From Luidia sarsii (taxonomy: Eukaryota; Echinodermata; Asteroidea; Paxillosida; Luidiidae), in the NCBI GenBank assembly GCA_949987565.1, contig OX465120.1, forward strand, positions 9,872,587-9,936,586: a stretch of DNA of 64,000 nucleotides, in the 5' to 3' direction. A program made the translations under genes and the position numbers. The notes beneath the pieces are model-generated. The model did no database searches and was not told the DNA's origin. It saw only the letters and a program-made list of their open reading frames with translations. Positions 45,601 to 55,166 of this stretch are shown here, one piece after another. Each line of letters begins with the position of its first letter. The first letter of the stretch is position 1.

Positions 45601-48077
45601 AGGTTTTTCAAAACCACATCATCAGAAATAATACAGATAATTCCTGTTACCTTTTCTCTGAGTAGGTCGAAAACCATCTTGTTTTCCGCGCTGTGCATGT
45701 CGATTACTCCCTAAAGACAAAAAAATGCCAAAAATTATAATACAATCAATTAAGAAAAAATTAAAGTGAGGGGTCACTGACTGGCGTTTCGATCGTGTCA
45801 GGACATTTCTAAAAGGACAAATGTTACCCGGCACATCATAATGAGTAATACCCCCCACTTTTGAGATTTTCAGATTTTCTAATGATGTGAAAGAGTGTAC
45901 CATTAGCTTTCAAATGATATCAACCTTTCTCTCAATACATTAACTTTCCAAAAATACCCCCAAAAAATAAAATAGATTTTTAATCGAATTGAGAAGATAC
46001 TTTGACTTTAGGCGCTGTTTACTCGAAAAGTGTTTTGGTGGGATATTCCTCATGTCGCTGTGCCGGGTCACAAATGACCTGTGCTAGTAAAATTTGAAGG
46101 TTCCAATGGTATCAAGTGCACGGTTGAGACGTGCACGGTGGCTCCGTCTCCAAAAAAGATGCAGATGAAAGACATTTTCTGATAAAGGAAAAGAAAACTT
46201 TGACTGGACCAGGACTCCAACCCGATACCTCTGGATAGCCGTACCAGCGCTCTCCCATCTATACTATTCACCCCGTTTGGATGGTAGCAGTCCCAATATA
46301 GTCTTTGTCGGGGTGTGGGCGCAAGTCAGAAGCATTTTAACCATTAACTGTCGTATATATCTTCAGGGATCATGCCCCCGCTTACATTCGATACAAACAA
46401 CCAAACATTTTGTTTTTTCTTTGCCATTTTCAAAACAATAATCAAAAGTTTCCAATCAGTTTTTCTTTATTTGTTTGCCTAAATAAAAGACAGCTATTAT
46501 GAAAAAAGGAACATTGAAATAATGAGAACATAAAGAAATTAATAAATAAGTTATGAGGAAAATATTGGATAATTCTAAGCGAAAGAAGAAATGGAAATTT
46601 ACCGTTTTATCGATTCTAATTACAGAAACAAATAACTTGAGTGGACCGGGACTTGAACCCCATACCCCTGGTTTACCAGCGCTCTTGATAACTACCTCAT
46701 CCATCCAGCATTCAGTTGGGACCTTATTAAATTGTCAACTATAATTATCTATGATTTTGATCACCCTTTCTACTGACGATTATCTTCCCCGATGTGGGGC
46801 ACCAGTCCGAAGCAAGTAGCCAGCAACAGTACATGCATGCTGTAACCGACCACACTTTTAATAATACAACGATATAAGATATGAAGGTTTGCACGGTGGA
46901 AATACTAATTAAGCCGTGTCCGCATTGGACTTATTTTTTACCGAGCCCGTGGGTAACATTCCAATGGGTAAATCTTCCCGGCGTCCGCACTTGGAGTTTT
47001 CGACTCGGGTAAACTAACCGAGACGATGGGTAAAACTAACCGAACTCATGTACATGTACATACTGTACATGTAGGTACACAAACACGTTGTTACCCTGTG
47101 CGCGCAACGAGTCTTGCATACAGTAACGTAACATGCGGGGCGCCGGATGTGTTTTTTTACCGAGTCGTTTACCGAGACGTCGTGTCCGGATTGGACTTAT
47201 CGACTCGGTTAAACTGAAATGGTCAATTTAACCGGGCAGAAGTTGGTCAGTTAAACTACCCACTGGAGTCGGGTAAGTAACCTGGGAGGAAAACTTCCTG
47301 GGCTGTCCGCACTGGACTTAAAATGGTCAATTTACCCATTTGCTCGGTTAGTTTACCCATGTTAAGTCCAGTGAGGACGCGGCTTGATGAAGATTTTCAG
47401 TGACACCGTGTGACACTTCTCTTTCGAGACGGAGAGTGGTTCTGAAAAGAACCGGCTCTTTTCGGTTACCGGCTTTTTTCAGAGCCACGATCATTCTTGA
47501 AAGAGAAGCGTCACTTGGTGCCACCGCAAACCTTCCACCTATCGTAACTATAGTTTAGGAAAGGTTTGCGGTGACACCATGAATAAGGTCTCTTAAAGAA
47601 GAGGTGTGGCTCTGAAAAGAGGAGAATCAGGAGAATTCTGATGACGGCCAGAGCATACTGGTCGAAACGCCGTTATTTCCACTCAGGTTCTTTTCAGAAC
47701 CACACCTCTTCTTTAAGAGACCTTATACATGGTGTCACCGCAAACCTTTCCTATAATTGATTCACCCACCATGCAAAGCCTGAAGTCTTATTTATGTAAC
47801 TATAGTTTCAAAACCCCGAAAGAAAGAAATCAGTAAACAAAACAAAAAAAAGTCCGAGGAATAGCTTCCCTCCGCTTTCACCGTGATTCTCTCGGCTCAC
47901 CGTGGGGTTGCCTACGGGGTCGTACTCGCCGCTGAACGCGCCGGCACTCTCAGACACGACGCTGGAGGACTTGCAGACGGCCACGCCCCGCCGGGCTCGC
48001 CGCGAGATCCCGGCCGTGTGCCCTCGCTCCTCGCCCAGCGCGGCGGCTTCGGCGGCTTCGGCGGAGGAGGCCGGCAT
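35696..48077 (-). CDS. ACC synthase-like PLP enzyme (ACCS family), copy 1, complete, 12 exons
   Basis: Coding exons in transcript order: 48077-47901, 45710-45651, 45156-45010, 43647-43581, 43042-42945, 42527-42450, 42204-42104, 40918-40777, 39499-39358, 37975-37833, 36332-36173, 35751-35696. All are GT/AG and phases close: 456 aa. This is a fold-type I PLP enzyme of the aminotransferase I/II superfamily. Animal ACCS proteins resemble plant 1-aminocyclopropane-1-carboxylate synthase, but human ACCS is reported to lack that activity (family knowledge). Seen here: SAEN (E68-N69), [11 protein letters not shown] (exon 3), [14 protein letters not shown] (exon 4), [10 protein letters not shown] with N223 (exon 7), DEVY with D251/Y254, the Schiff-base lysine K290 ending exon 8 in TLSK, and GWFRVVF with the carboxylate-binding R424. 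The GTG-initiated frame from 48104 was rejected in favour of the ATG at 48077 (AAGATGC). Exon 3 could alternatively start at 45144. Copy 2 lies upstream at 55132-63153. Confidence 0.9.
36000..36110. repeat. GAAACGTCAGG-family repeat pair, inverted
   Basis: cctgacgtttcgatactagg at about 36002 faces gctaggagtcgaaacgtcag at about 36060 across tttctcgaagacaggatttt. It is in the last ACCS1 intron, 63 bp from exon 11's donor side. Confidence 0.65.
36494..36982. mobile_element. CACTA-type MITE copy 3, TSD CTA
   Basis: It begins CACTATGAATATC and ends gtttagatgttcatagtg. Flanks are CTA at 36491-36493 and 36983-36985. It is 489 bp, the longest copy here, and lies in ACCS1 intron 10. Confidence 0.87.
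37235..37480 (+). repeat. Dispersed cgaagcc-type repeat
   Basis: It has the same word order as the 10610 and 30455 copies: atggatcaggctcg, caggttgtggtttg, gtcggcttaataag, aactgtggccaaacgcctgt, gatcgaagcctaaacc. It lies in ACCS1 intron 10. Confidence 0.65.
38150..38845. repeat. Inverted-repeat composite enclosing telomere-like and (AATG)n tracts
   Basis: The left end catagacggactgcagaggg and the right end ggcgctgtccgtccatggg are inverted, as are cttaaccaccgtcattgag (about 38380) and ccacggtggttaagtgtca (about 38730). Between them lie a degenerate ttaggg tract (38455-38620) and about 8 aatg units (38644-38675). It lies in ACCS1 intron 9. Confidence 0.6.
38455..38620 (+). repeat. Interstitial degenerate telomere-like (TTAGGG) tract
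   Basis: gttagggttagg-type hexamers occur repeatedly with variants (gttacggttagggttatgg, gggttaggattagggtaagg). They are too degenerate for a chromosome end and lie inside a gene intron. Confidence 0.8.
39133..39330. repeat. 16-bp minisatellite (ctcggtccgagaccaa)
   Basis: About 8 units of tcggtccgagaccaac at exact 16-bp spacing (39134, 39150 and on) are followed by diverged accgagttgg words. The unit contains the palindrome ctcggtccgag. It lies in ACCS1 intron 9, starting about 27 bp beyond the donor of exon 9 (39357). Confidence 0.92.
39512..40190. repeat. (GA)n / (CAGAGA)n simple-repeat tract
   Basis: A pure ga run (39513-39578) is followed by cagacaga and cagagacagagaga units. On the coding (minus) strand this is polypyrimidine and lies 13 bp upstream of the acceptor of ACCS1 exon 9, so it supplies the pyrimidine tract. 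The long open frames on both strands are artefacts. Confidence 0.93.
40318..40565. mobile_element. GTGACCCGGCAC MITE copy D, TSD ATAT
   Basis: It is 248 bp. Ends are GTGACCCGGCAC and gtgctgggtcac (one change). Flanks are ATAT at 40314-40317 and 40566-40569. It lies in ACCS1 intron 8. Confidence 0.87.
41129..41603. mobile_element. CACTA-type MITE copy 4
   Basis: CACTATGCACATCTAAACG and the inverse gtttagatgttcatagtg are the ends. Flanks are TAT (41126-41128) and TAC (41604-41606), a 2-of-3 match. It is 475 bp and lies in ACCS1 intron 7. Confidence 0.82.
41690..41765 (+). repeat. tRNA-Leu/Ser-like fragment (A and B boxes), probably SINE or pseudogene
   Basis: gagtggccaagtgg matches an A box and gggttcgaatccc contains an intact B box. 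The putative 3' acceptor strand gcccggg has no complement at the 5' end (caagccga region), so no full acceptor stem forms. I therefore call it tRNA-derived rather than a functional tRNA. It lies in ACCS1 intron 7. Confidence 0.55.
43690..43865. repeat. Partial copy of the TTTAAAGGCCCAATAC element
   Basis: It begins attaaaggcccaatacaaca and carries atcggaaaacattcgatgtc, tttacacagtttgtagaggg and tcatgatataatcctcatg, matching one arm of the full copy at 62168-62517. It lies in ACCS1 intron 3. Confidence 0.7.
44594..44983. mobile_element. CACTA-type MITE copy 5 (internally deleted)
   Basis: The left end CACTATGAACATCTAAACCG is intact. The right end has a 2-bp insertion (ttcatagagtg). A deletion removes part of the left arm after gccgtgaaaagaaattt. 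Flanks TGT and TGA do not form a clean duplication. It lies in ACCS1 intron 3, about 27 bp from exon 3. Confidence 0.8.
45785..45822. repeat. GAAACGTCAGG-family fragment
   Basis: tggcgtttcgatcgtgtcag and gacatttctaaaaggac are a short diverged remnant that is cut off by MITE copy E. Confidence 0.5.
45823..46071. mobile_element. GTGACCCGGCAC MITE copy E, TSD AAAT
   Basis: It is 249 bp. It starts GTTACCCGGCAC (one change) and ends GTGCCGGGTCAC. Flanks are AAAT at 45819-45822 and 46072-46075. It lies in ACCS1 intron 1. Confidence 0.87.
46187..46345 (-). repeat. tRNA-derived SINE, minus orientation
   Basis: aaaactttgactggaccagg, ccaacccgatacctctgg (B-box complement, diverged) and gcgctctcccatct lead into gatggtagcagtcccaata and gtcggggtgtgggcgcaagt. 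It lies in ACCS1 intron 1. Confidence 0.7.
46615..46835 (-). repeat. Second tRNA-derived SINE in the same intron, minus orientation
   Basis: gagtggaccgggacttgaac and cccatacccctgg (B-box complement) are followed by ccagcgctcttgataact, tcatccatccagcattcagt and cccgatgtggggcaccagtc. It is more diverged than the copy at 49990. Confidence 0.65.
46911..47385. mobile_element. Second copy of the Mutator-like MITE, inverted
   Basis: Ends are aagccgtgtccgcattggac and the inverse (gtccagtgaggacgcggctt). The internal sequence matches 915-1383 reversed, including the stretch that encodes a [18 protein letters not shown] shadow frame in both. Flanking 9-mers (atactaatt and gatgaagat) differ, so no target duplication is visible. 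It sits inside a copy of the GTGTCACCGCAAACC repeat, splitting it. Confidence 0.82.
47390..47795. repeat. GTGTCACCGCAAACC-family foldback
   Basis: Units alternate orientation. ggtttgcggtgacaccatg at about 47561 pairs with catggtgtcaccgcaaacct at about 47728, and aggtctcttaaagaagaggt pairs with acctcttctttaagagacct. The centre holds gatgacggccagagcatact and ggtcgaaacgccg. It is within 110 bp of ACCS1 exon 1. Confidence 0.75.
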
Positions 48078-48179
48078 CTTGGTGTAGGCGCACAGCCAAA
48101 ACACCTTCGAGTATTGGCTGTGCTCTTACAGCGACCGGAGACCTCTCCCGAAGTCAACTAGAAAGGCAAGGTCGCGATG

Positions 48180-48660
48180 ACGGTGGTGATGATGCAGCGA
48201 AGACGCGGAGGAGGAGGAAGAGGGGAGGGGAAGGGGGAGGGGAAAGAGGAGAAGCGGGAGGAGGCAGAGGAGGAGGGGGAAAGGAGGATGAGGAGGAAGG
48301 GGGGAGGGGGAGGAGGAGGAGAAAGGGGAAGAGAAAGAGGAAGAGGGGGAGGAGGGGGAAGAGCAAGAGCAAGAGGAAGAGGAAGAAGAAGAGGAAGAAG
48401 AAGAGGAAGAAGAAGAGGAAGAAGAAGAGGAAGAAGAAGAGGAAGAAGAAGAGGAAGAAGAAGAGGAAGAATAAGAGGAAAAAGAAGAAGAGGAAAAAGA
48501 AGAAGAGGAAGCGGAAGAGGAAGAGGAAGAGGAAGAGGAAGAGGAAGAGGTAGAGGAAGAGGAAGAGGAAGAGGAAGAGGAAGAGGAAGAGGAAGAGGAA
48601 GAGGAAGAGGAAGAGGAAGAGGAAGAGGAGGAAGAGGAAGAGGAAGAGGAAGATAAAGAA
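48180..48660 (+). repeat. (GAAGAG)n / (GAG)n purine tract
   Basis: Hexamer gaagag and trinucleotide gaa/gag runs extend for about 480 bp. It lies immediately upstream of the ACCS1 start (pyrimidine on the gene's coding strand). Open frames here would encode Arg/Gly or Phe/Leu repeats and are not genes. Confidence 0.93.
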
Positions 48661-48664
48661 GTTG

Positions 48665-49215
48665 GACAAAATCAGAACAAAGAGTAAGACTTCAATTACG
48701 CTGTAGCGTAGAAGGTGGAGCAGGATATCTCGAACTCAATTGCATTTCCCAACTGCAAGTCGGCTCTGACGTTCGTGCGTAAACGTATCTCCCCCTAATA
48801 ACCACTTAGACTGTCTCTATGAAGGTTTGGCACGGATAAAAGGCAATAGTTTTTAAAACCGCGCATGCGCATCGCGCCAATCACTCCAGACCGAACCCGG
48901 ATCTTCCATAATGTCTATTCCACTTGACTCTATGATATACCAGCATGTCTTGACACATTTTTCTTTCATAGTCCAAACATTAAACCACATCCGCCGTTCG
49001 TTTAGTGCGGGCCTGTACCAAATGGACTCCGAATTAGCGTGAAGTCCATTAAATTTTACTCTCATTGGCTAAGTGTTAAAATACCCATAAGGTCGGGTAC
49101 AGAGTGGTTGGGCGTATGTGTAATTGTTCACTGTTTAAGGCCCACTTCAATAAATCCCAAAAGGGGAATGGAGCTGAGCTGACTCAGGTGGACATAAGGA
49201 ACGGAGAAAATAGTT
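48665..49215. other. Upstream region of ACCS1; no feature identified
   Basis: Mixed-composition sequence. The possible promoter of ACCS1 (minus strand) would be here or just 3' of the purine tract, but I could not recognise core elements. Confidence 0.35.
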
Positions 49216-49227
49216 TTAGTCAGCATT

Positions 49228-49989
<762 letters not shown>

Positions 49990-49990
<1 letters not shown>

Positions 49991-50190
49991 TGGATCGGGA
50001 CTTGAACCCGAGACCTCTGGACTAGCGTATACCACTGCTCTTCCATCTGAGCTACCCAGCCCTTAGGCCTCCCAAATAGTCAACTATTCTTCGGCTGGGT
50101 GGGGGCGCCAGTCAGAAGCACTTCAACCATTAAGTTTTCTTTGACAATTTGTCGAATTGTCCAATAATTCCCAGTCAGTTTTTTCCTTGG
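49990..50190 (-). repeat. tRNA-derived SINE, well preserved, minus orientation
   Basis: ggatcgggacttgaacccga (B-box complement), ccactgctcttccatctgag and ctacccagcccttaggcc (A-box complement) are followed by ggtgggggcgccagtcagaa. The SINE's 3' end abuts the tc tract. Confidence 0.78.
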
Positions 50191-50910
50191 TTTGTGTGAC
50201 TTGAATGTGCTCTCTCTGAGAGAGTGAAAAGTGATGTTTTTCATCGCTACCTATGTTTAAGTCACGAGCCCTCCATGACTACTCGGCTTCCCAAGTAAAC
50301 GAAAACAAAATCTCTAGAAGTCTCTTCGAATCACTTCAATATGCAAGACAATTGCATTTTGCAAAATATTCTATTCATAAATCGACGCTTTGCCTTTAAA
50401 AGACCTATGTCCAAAGGTTCAAAGATATGGCAGGCTCTCAATTTATTGGCTGCGGCCACAAAGTACTACACACGAGTCTACGGAAGCTGTCAGCTAATGC
50501 AAGTATAGGTAATACAAAAGTCAATGTGTGCGCTATAGTTATGGCCGTAGTAGTGACAGCCTCTGTTACGCACTACACGTGGAATGCGTGCGTGCCACAG
50601 GGAAACACACCGTGCGTGTCATGGGTACCCGCACGACACCTATTGACTTCATTATTAAAGACAACCGCCAGAAATGCATTAGTTTTAACGACTGCCCGTT
50701 CAATTACCGCTAATAACCTTTTACGGGTAGACCTGCTGCAAACGTACGGCCTTTGTTACAACATGAATTAGGCTATTCATGATATATCATGATTTTTTTT
50801 CTTCAGGAACACCAGGAGCAGCAGGGAATGTGCACGTCATTATGGTCTTGTTATAATAACATGTCATGGTCATACGTACAGTTCCTTTTCAAATTCCGTG
50901 AGGCCTTATA
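50190..50910. other. Spacer with an unassigned 114-codon open frame
   Basis: A plus-strand frame at 50427-50771 is open, contains one hydrophobic stretch (AIVMAVVVTASVT), and has no recognised family, splice context or codon bias. I do not call it a gene. Confidence 0.3.
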
Positions 50911-50911
50911 A

Positions 50912-51275
50912 AGGCCCAGTACAACATTGGGAAGATCGGAAAACATCAATGTCCGCAGATTTACACAGTTTGTAGATGGTCATGATAGAATCCCCATGTT
51001 GAAATTTTACTGACTGGCGATGCTGTACTTTTCGAGAAATCTTCACTTAAACATCGACAAATAGTTTATTACTCGCGAGTAATAAACTATTACACTACGA
51101 GACGGTGCGAAAACCGTGATATTTTTTTTTGCCTTTTTGTACTTTCTCAGATCACCATTTGAGCTAAGACCTTCGCAGGATTTCTTGGTTGGAATGTTTA
51201 CTGGTTTAACGCAAAAACTGTGACAATCTTTTGACTTTTTACCAATTTGTATAGGGCCTTTAAAGGATTGACAAT
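50912..51275. repeat. TTTAAAGGCCCAATAC element, second copy
   Basis: It begins ataaaggcccagtacaacat and carries atcggaaaacatcaatgtcc, ggtcatgatagaatcccca, actatttgtcgatg in inverse and ctttttgtactttctcagat. It ends near gtatagggcctttaaagg. The palindrome gcgagtaataaactatt lies near its centre. Confidence 0.7.
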
Positions 51276-51369
51276 GGTGCGCATTGATAAAGAAGAGTTT
51301 GGCCGAGACTTTCCCACGGTGCAGTACCCATACAAAATTGAGTTGTCCCGCGGAAATTTGAAGACTGTC

Positions 51370-51710
51370 TTCTTTCCAAGTTCTTGCACCACGCGAGAAC
51401 AGCCTTAAAATTCTCCATGGAACTGTGCACTGCAGATCTTAGAGGCGTAATTAGTTACTTCCGTGATATCCGCCCGTGTATTTTGCACGAAACGACCCCC
51501 TTTAACTCCTCCGCTGGTTGTTTTTTCTTAGGAAAAGGAAATAATTCCACCTCCCGACCCCGCGCTGATTTGCACGCACGTACACCCGCCAACAACACAA
51601 TTCGGCATTGTCATAATAGGCTATTTATTATGTACGAGAAAGTACGAGGAGTATTTCGTTTTCCTCGCAGACTGAGCGGTCTACCGTGAAATACAGACAC
51701 AACTTGTAGG
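51370..51710. repeat. Diverged duplicate, left copy
   Basis: Shared with 52790-53130: ccaagttcttgc, gaactgtgcactg, agatc-tagaggc, gtgatatccg-ccgtg, gctg-tttgcacg, agactgagcg-tct and atacagacacaa. Both copies keep the order over about 330 bp. No function was recognised. Confidence 0.7.
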
Positions 51711-52334
51711 CCTATGTGTGTTTTATAGGGAGGGGTTGGCACTGATAGCATACGGTGTGCCTTTTGTGCCAGAGACACAACTTGTGCAGGGCGACTGATT
51801 ATGTAGTCGACATGCAACTGTGTGCGAGTACGTCACACCTAAAAGGGTTTTCCAATAACTCCTATCAAATGATACTTTTGGTTCAAGACGTTGTTGGTTG
51901 AGATACTCGTACGTATTTCGTGTACAACCTTTTTCACGTGACGTAATGCTGGACCACCTTACATTGGCATCGCACAGTGTAAACATCAGTTGTACCATTA
52001 TGGTTGTGCGTACACTTTCCGTAAAAAAACCAACGTGGCGACAGTGCTTATGTTTGGTCACGTTAGTGAAAAAGGACTATACATCTAGAACGAAGACAAT
52101 ACTGATGTTAAACTTGACTGAGCAAAGCGGGAAATATAAGTGATCTTTGTATACAAATAGGTTTAAGAAAAGCGTGATTAATGACTTTCTTGTCTAAGCT
52201 CAGGGAAGATTTGACAAAATAGTGGAACTGCATGCTGGTAGGAATTTATTAAAAAATGAGGAAGAGACAAGTATGCACCGCCTGTAATTTGATCAAATAA
52301 TTATAGGAAAAGGTTAGGAGTTGGTGACTGTTGT

Positions 52335-52510
52335 ATAACAACTGAGGAGGACCTGACGTTTTGGTCCTAGCAGGGTCTTTCTCAAAAGGCAGAATCATTC
52401 TGCCTTTTGAGAAAGACCCGGCTGGTAGTGCTATAATTATAGGATTGAAACATCAGGCCCTCCTAAATTTCGATAATTTATTTGCACTATTCAGTAAGCA
52501 GTTTGAAACA
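52335..52510. repeat. GAAACGTCAGG-family head-to-head pair
   Basis: cctgacgttttggtcctagc and tttctcaaaaggcagaatca face attctgccttttgagaaaga and gattgaaacatcaggccc. It is a clean palindrome around 52394. Confidence 0.72.
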
Positions 52511-52789
52511 TTGATGACTATTATACTCTAGTAAATATCGTCATCATACTACTGGTGAGTGTTACATGTAATCCTAGGTATAGGTGTAGTCTCAATTCCG
52601 TACAAAGGCCTTTTACTTTAGGCCCACTACGTCACAAATGAACGTATACTCACTGGGTTTTATCCTTTTCGTATAGCTCTATCTCCGCTTGGGGTGATAG
52701 TTCGGGTAATAAGTAGGGCTGTTTGTGATGGTCCTGGGTGCTTATAGCTGATGGGGACTACTTCAGCTCAGCCTAGAGCCCGTGGACTG

Positions 52790-53130
52790 CCTTTATTCCA
52801 AGTTCTTGCTTCGTACGTGTGAAAAGAATAGTCTCGAAATTTCCCATCGAACTGTGCACTGAAGATCGTAGAGGCTTAGGTCGCTTCAGTGATATCCGAC
52901 CGTGCATTTCTAAAGAAACGATCCCAATACCTCGGATTTTTGTTTGTTTTTGTCCTGAAAAGATTACCATCCCCCTACCCGCGCTGGTTTGCACGTATAT
53001 CCACCAGCAACACATTCAATATTAATATATGCATGATGTAGTACATACAAAGAAACCCAAAAATCACGAAAAGGATTTTTTTCCGGAGACTGAGCGCTCT
53101 ACAAACAAATACAGACACAATATGTACTTG
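52790..53130. repeat. Diverged duplicate, right copy
   Basis: This is the partner of 51370-51710, about 1.4 kb apart and in the same orientation. Confidence 0.7.
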
Positions 53131-53576
53131 TGCAGACCGACTGGTGTTTTGTTGCTGACATAATAGTTACAACAGTTTTGAGTATTGATGCATAGGATAA
53201 TGTCCCACCTTAAAGGTAAACCGCAAAGCAGTGTCCTCTTTTTTATCATTTCAAATAATAGTGTAGATGAGTTACATCTAAGCACTTTAAACTTAATAGG
53301 GTAATATTATTTTTTCCGTTTAGAAGGGTAGTAGCCACGCCCCCTTGAAGGCCGTCCTTCGGTCCTTCATAACCAAGGCCACGGCCCATTATAATACAGA
53401 GACGTCCACTTCCACGTATATATATAGACAATCAGTGCACTTTTTTAGGGAACCTATTTCAGTCTACCGTGCATGCGTGCCGAGGCCAAAGGTTGACTCG
53501 CTGTCAGAGGTTCTGTCGGGAGGTCGAATTGAAAACTCAGCCAATATGACAGTCATTCACTGAATCTCCAAGTGCA

Positions 53577-53942
53577 CAACACTGGTAGGTCAACACATAG
53601 TTTTCCTTTCATTATGTGTTGAATTTTCACCCAAAATCAATATGGCTCAAAGGGGTTGGTTTGTGTTTAATGTGATGTAACTTTTTGAAGGATAAATAGG
53701 TTTGCGGAGACACCATGTAAATTCTCTTTTGTGAGTAAGTGTGGTTCTGAAACCACAGAACACTGGTAGTTCAACACATAGTTTTCCTTTCATTATGTGT
53801 TGAATTTTCAACCAAAATCAATATGGCTCAAAGGGGTTGGTTTGTGTTTAATTCGATGTAACTTTTTGCAGGATAAATAAGTTTGCGGAGACACCTTGTA
53901 AATTCTCTTTTGTGAGTAAGTGTGGTTCTGAAAAGAACCACA
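53577..53942 (+). repeat. Direct tandem duplication, ~183 bp unit x2
   Basis: Both units carry cactggtag-tcaacacatag, tcaatatggctcaaagggg, ttgtgtttaat and gtttgcggagacacc. Starts are about 53577 and 53760. The unit ends are made of a GTGTC-type repeat (gagacaccatgtaaattctc), so the duplication may have used that element. Confidence 0.82.
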
Positions 53943-54135
53943 GAACCACACTTACCCACAAAAAAGAGAATTTACATGGTGTCTCCGCAAACCTATTTAT
54001 CCTGATATTCTCACCATGCAAACCTTCAAATCTCATTTAACTTTTTGCACGCGGATCTGGTGCCTTGTGGAGACCTAAGATAATAGGTTGAATAGGTCTC
54101 CACAGGGAAATTGTAAAGGTGTATAGGTTACATAA
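53940..54135. repeat. Inverted partner of the gagacacc repeat plus ggtctccac palindrome
   Basis: agaatttacatggtgtctcc at about 53967 is the inverse of the units just upstream, giving a hairpin around 53940. A ccttgtggagacctaag / ggtctccacaggg pair follows at 54060-54110. Confidence 0.7.
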
Positions 54136-55125
54136 TAATGTAATTATCTATAAGAGAAGTCTGTCCATCGTTCGAATACAACACGCTAGCCCAAATGGGG
54201 TGGAATACTCGCTTGGTTGACCTAAGTACTAGTTACGAAAAACCGAATGCCTTTACGAGGAAAAAAAAACCAGGAAAATTCCGGAAGGGCAGCTCACAAT
54301 CTAAATACCCTTCACCACTTCAAATGCCCCTCACCATTTCAATATTGATATGTTTTTCACTAAAATTACCAAAATGCAAATTAACGAACTTAATCTATTA
54401 GGTCATGGCCTTTCTTAATACATATGCAAACTGTGTGCATCGAACTGAAAGCGAGGATATGGGCGCTAGATTTCCAACATTGATTGTTGTTCCTTGCTGC
54501 TTTTTATCTTTCCGTGACATATCCTTTAACAAAACTTAACGTTATCTTAGGAACAACGGTAAGGTCCCTTGAATTTACCGCCAACTTGGAAATCTAGCGC
54601 ACAAAGCCTCGTTTGGGGATCAATGCATAAAATGTGCATAGCTAAAAGCCTATTGCAATGATCTACGGTATCGATGGCACACTATTATCTATGGAAGTGA
54701 GCATACACGCGAGCGTCTGTGGCCAAAACCAAAACAGTACATGGCAACAGTTCATACTAGTATTAGATACACGACGGTCATGTATATAATTATGTAACAC
54801 AGTTTCCTTTAGTTTGGGCTACACGGTGGTCATGCATATACTGCTTGCCTTCGAGATTTAGCTACAAGACGGTCGTGTACATGTATATACCAGTTGTCAT
54901 CCTCTAATTCACTGACTCCTTTTACAAGTTTTCGATCCCCAAAGTCCTTCATATGTCCATGACATTCCCAACACTCTATGGACGTTGAAAGTTCTGCCGT
55001 CGAAACAGGTCCTGATAGAATCAAAACGTCAGGCCCGCCATTCTGTATTTTTTATCTTTAAAATAAAGTGGAATTTCTAAATGACGGTGGTTCACCTCAA
55101 AAGACTAGAACCCGAAGACTGTGAT
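54135..55125. other. Spacer downstream of ACCS2; no gene seen
   Basis: An imperfect inverted pair (gcgctagatttccaacattg at about 54451 and cttggaaatctagcgc at about 54585) is also present at 9275-9385. A GAAACGTCAGG fragment lies at about 55005-55035. No other feature was seen. Confidence 0.4.
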
Positions 55126-55131
55126 CAGGTT

Positions 55132-55166
55132 CTACAACTGCAGGGCACTTTGAATCCTCCGCAGAG
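55132..55166 (-). CDS. Terminal coding exon of ACCS copy 2
   Basis: With the G from the previous exon it reads A-L-R-R-I-Q-S-A-L-Q-L-stop, which aligns with [11 protein letters not shown] in copy 1. The acceptor is preceded by a TTTCATTTCCCCCC tract. It is 1.43 kb from exon 7 of the partial gene because a SINE and a minisatellite lie in between. Confidence 0.8.

Noticed and set aside
48077..48104. Nine-codon N-terminal extension of ACCS1 beginning with GTG
   Set aside because: A GTG start is not expected in an animal nuclear gene. The ATG at 48077 has an acceptable context and gives a normal length.
48154..48669. Phe/Leu-rich minus and Arg/Gly-rich plus open frames (160-170 codons)
   Set aside because: They come from the (GAAGAG)n simple repeat. 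No start context, domain or splice support.
50427..50771. 114-codon open frame as a small gene
   Set aside because: There is no recognised family, no splice or promoter context, and length is within chance for this composition.
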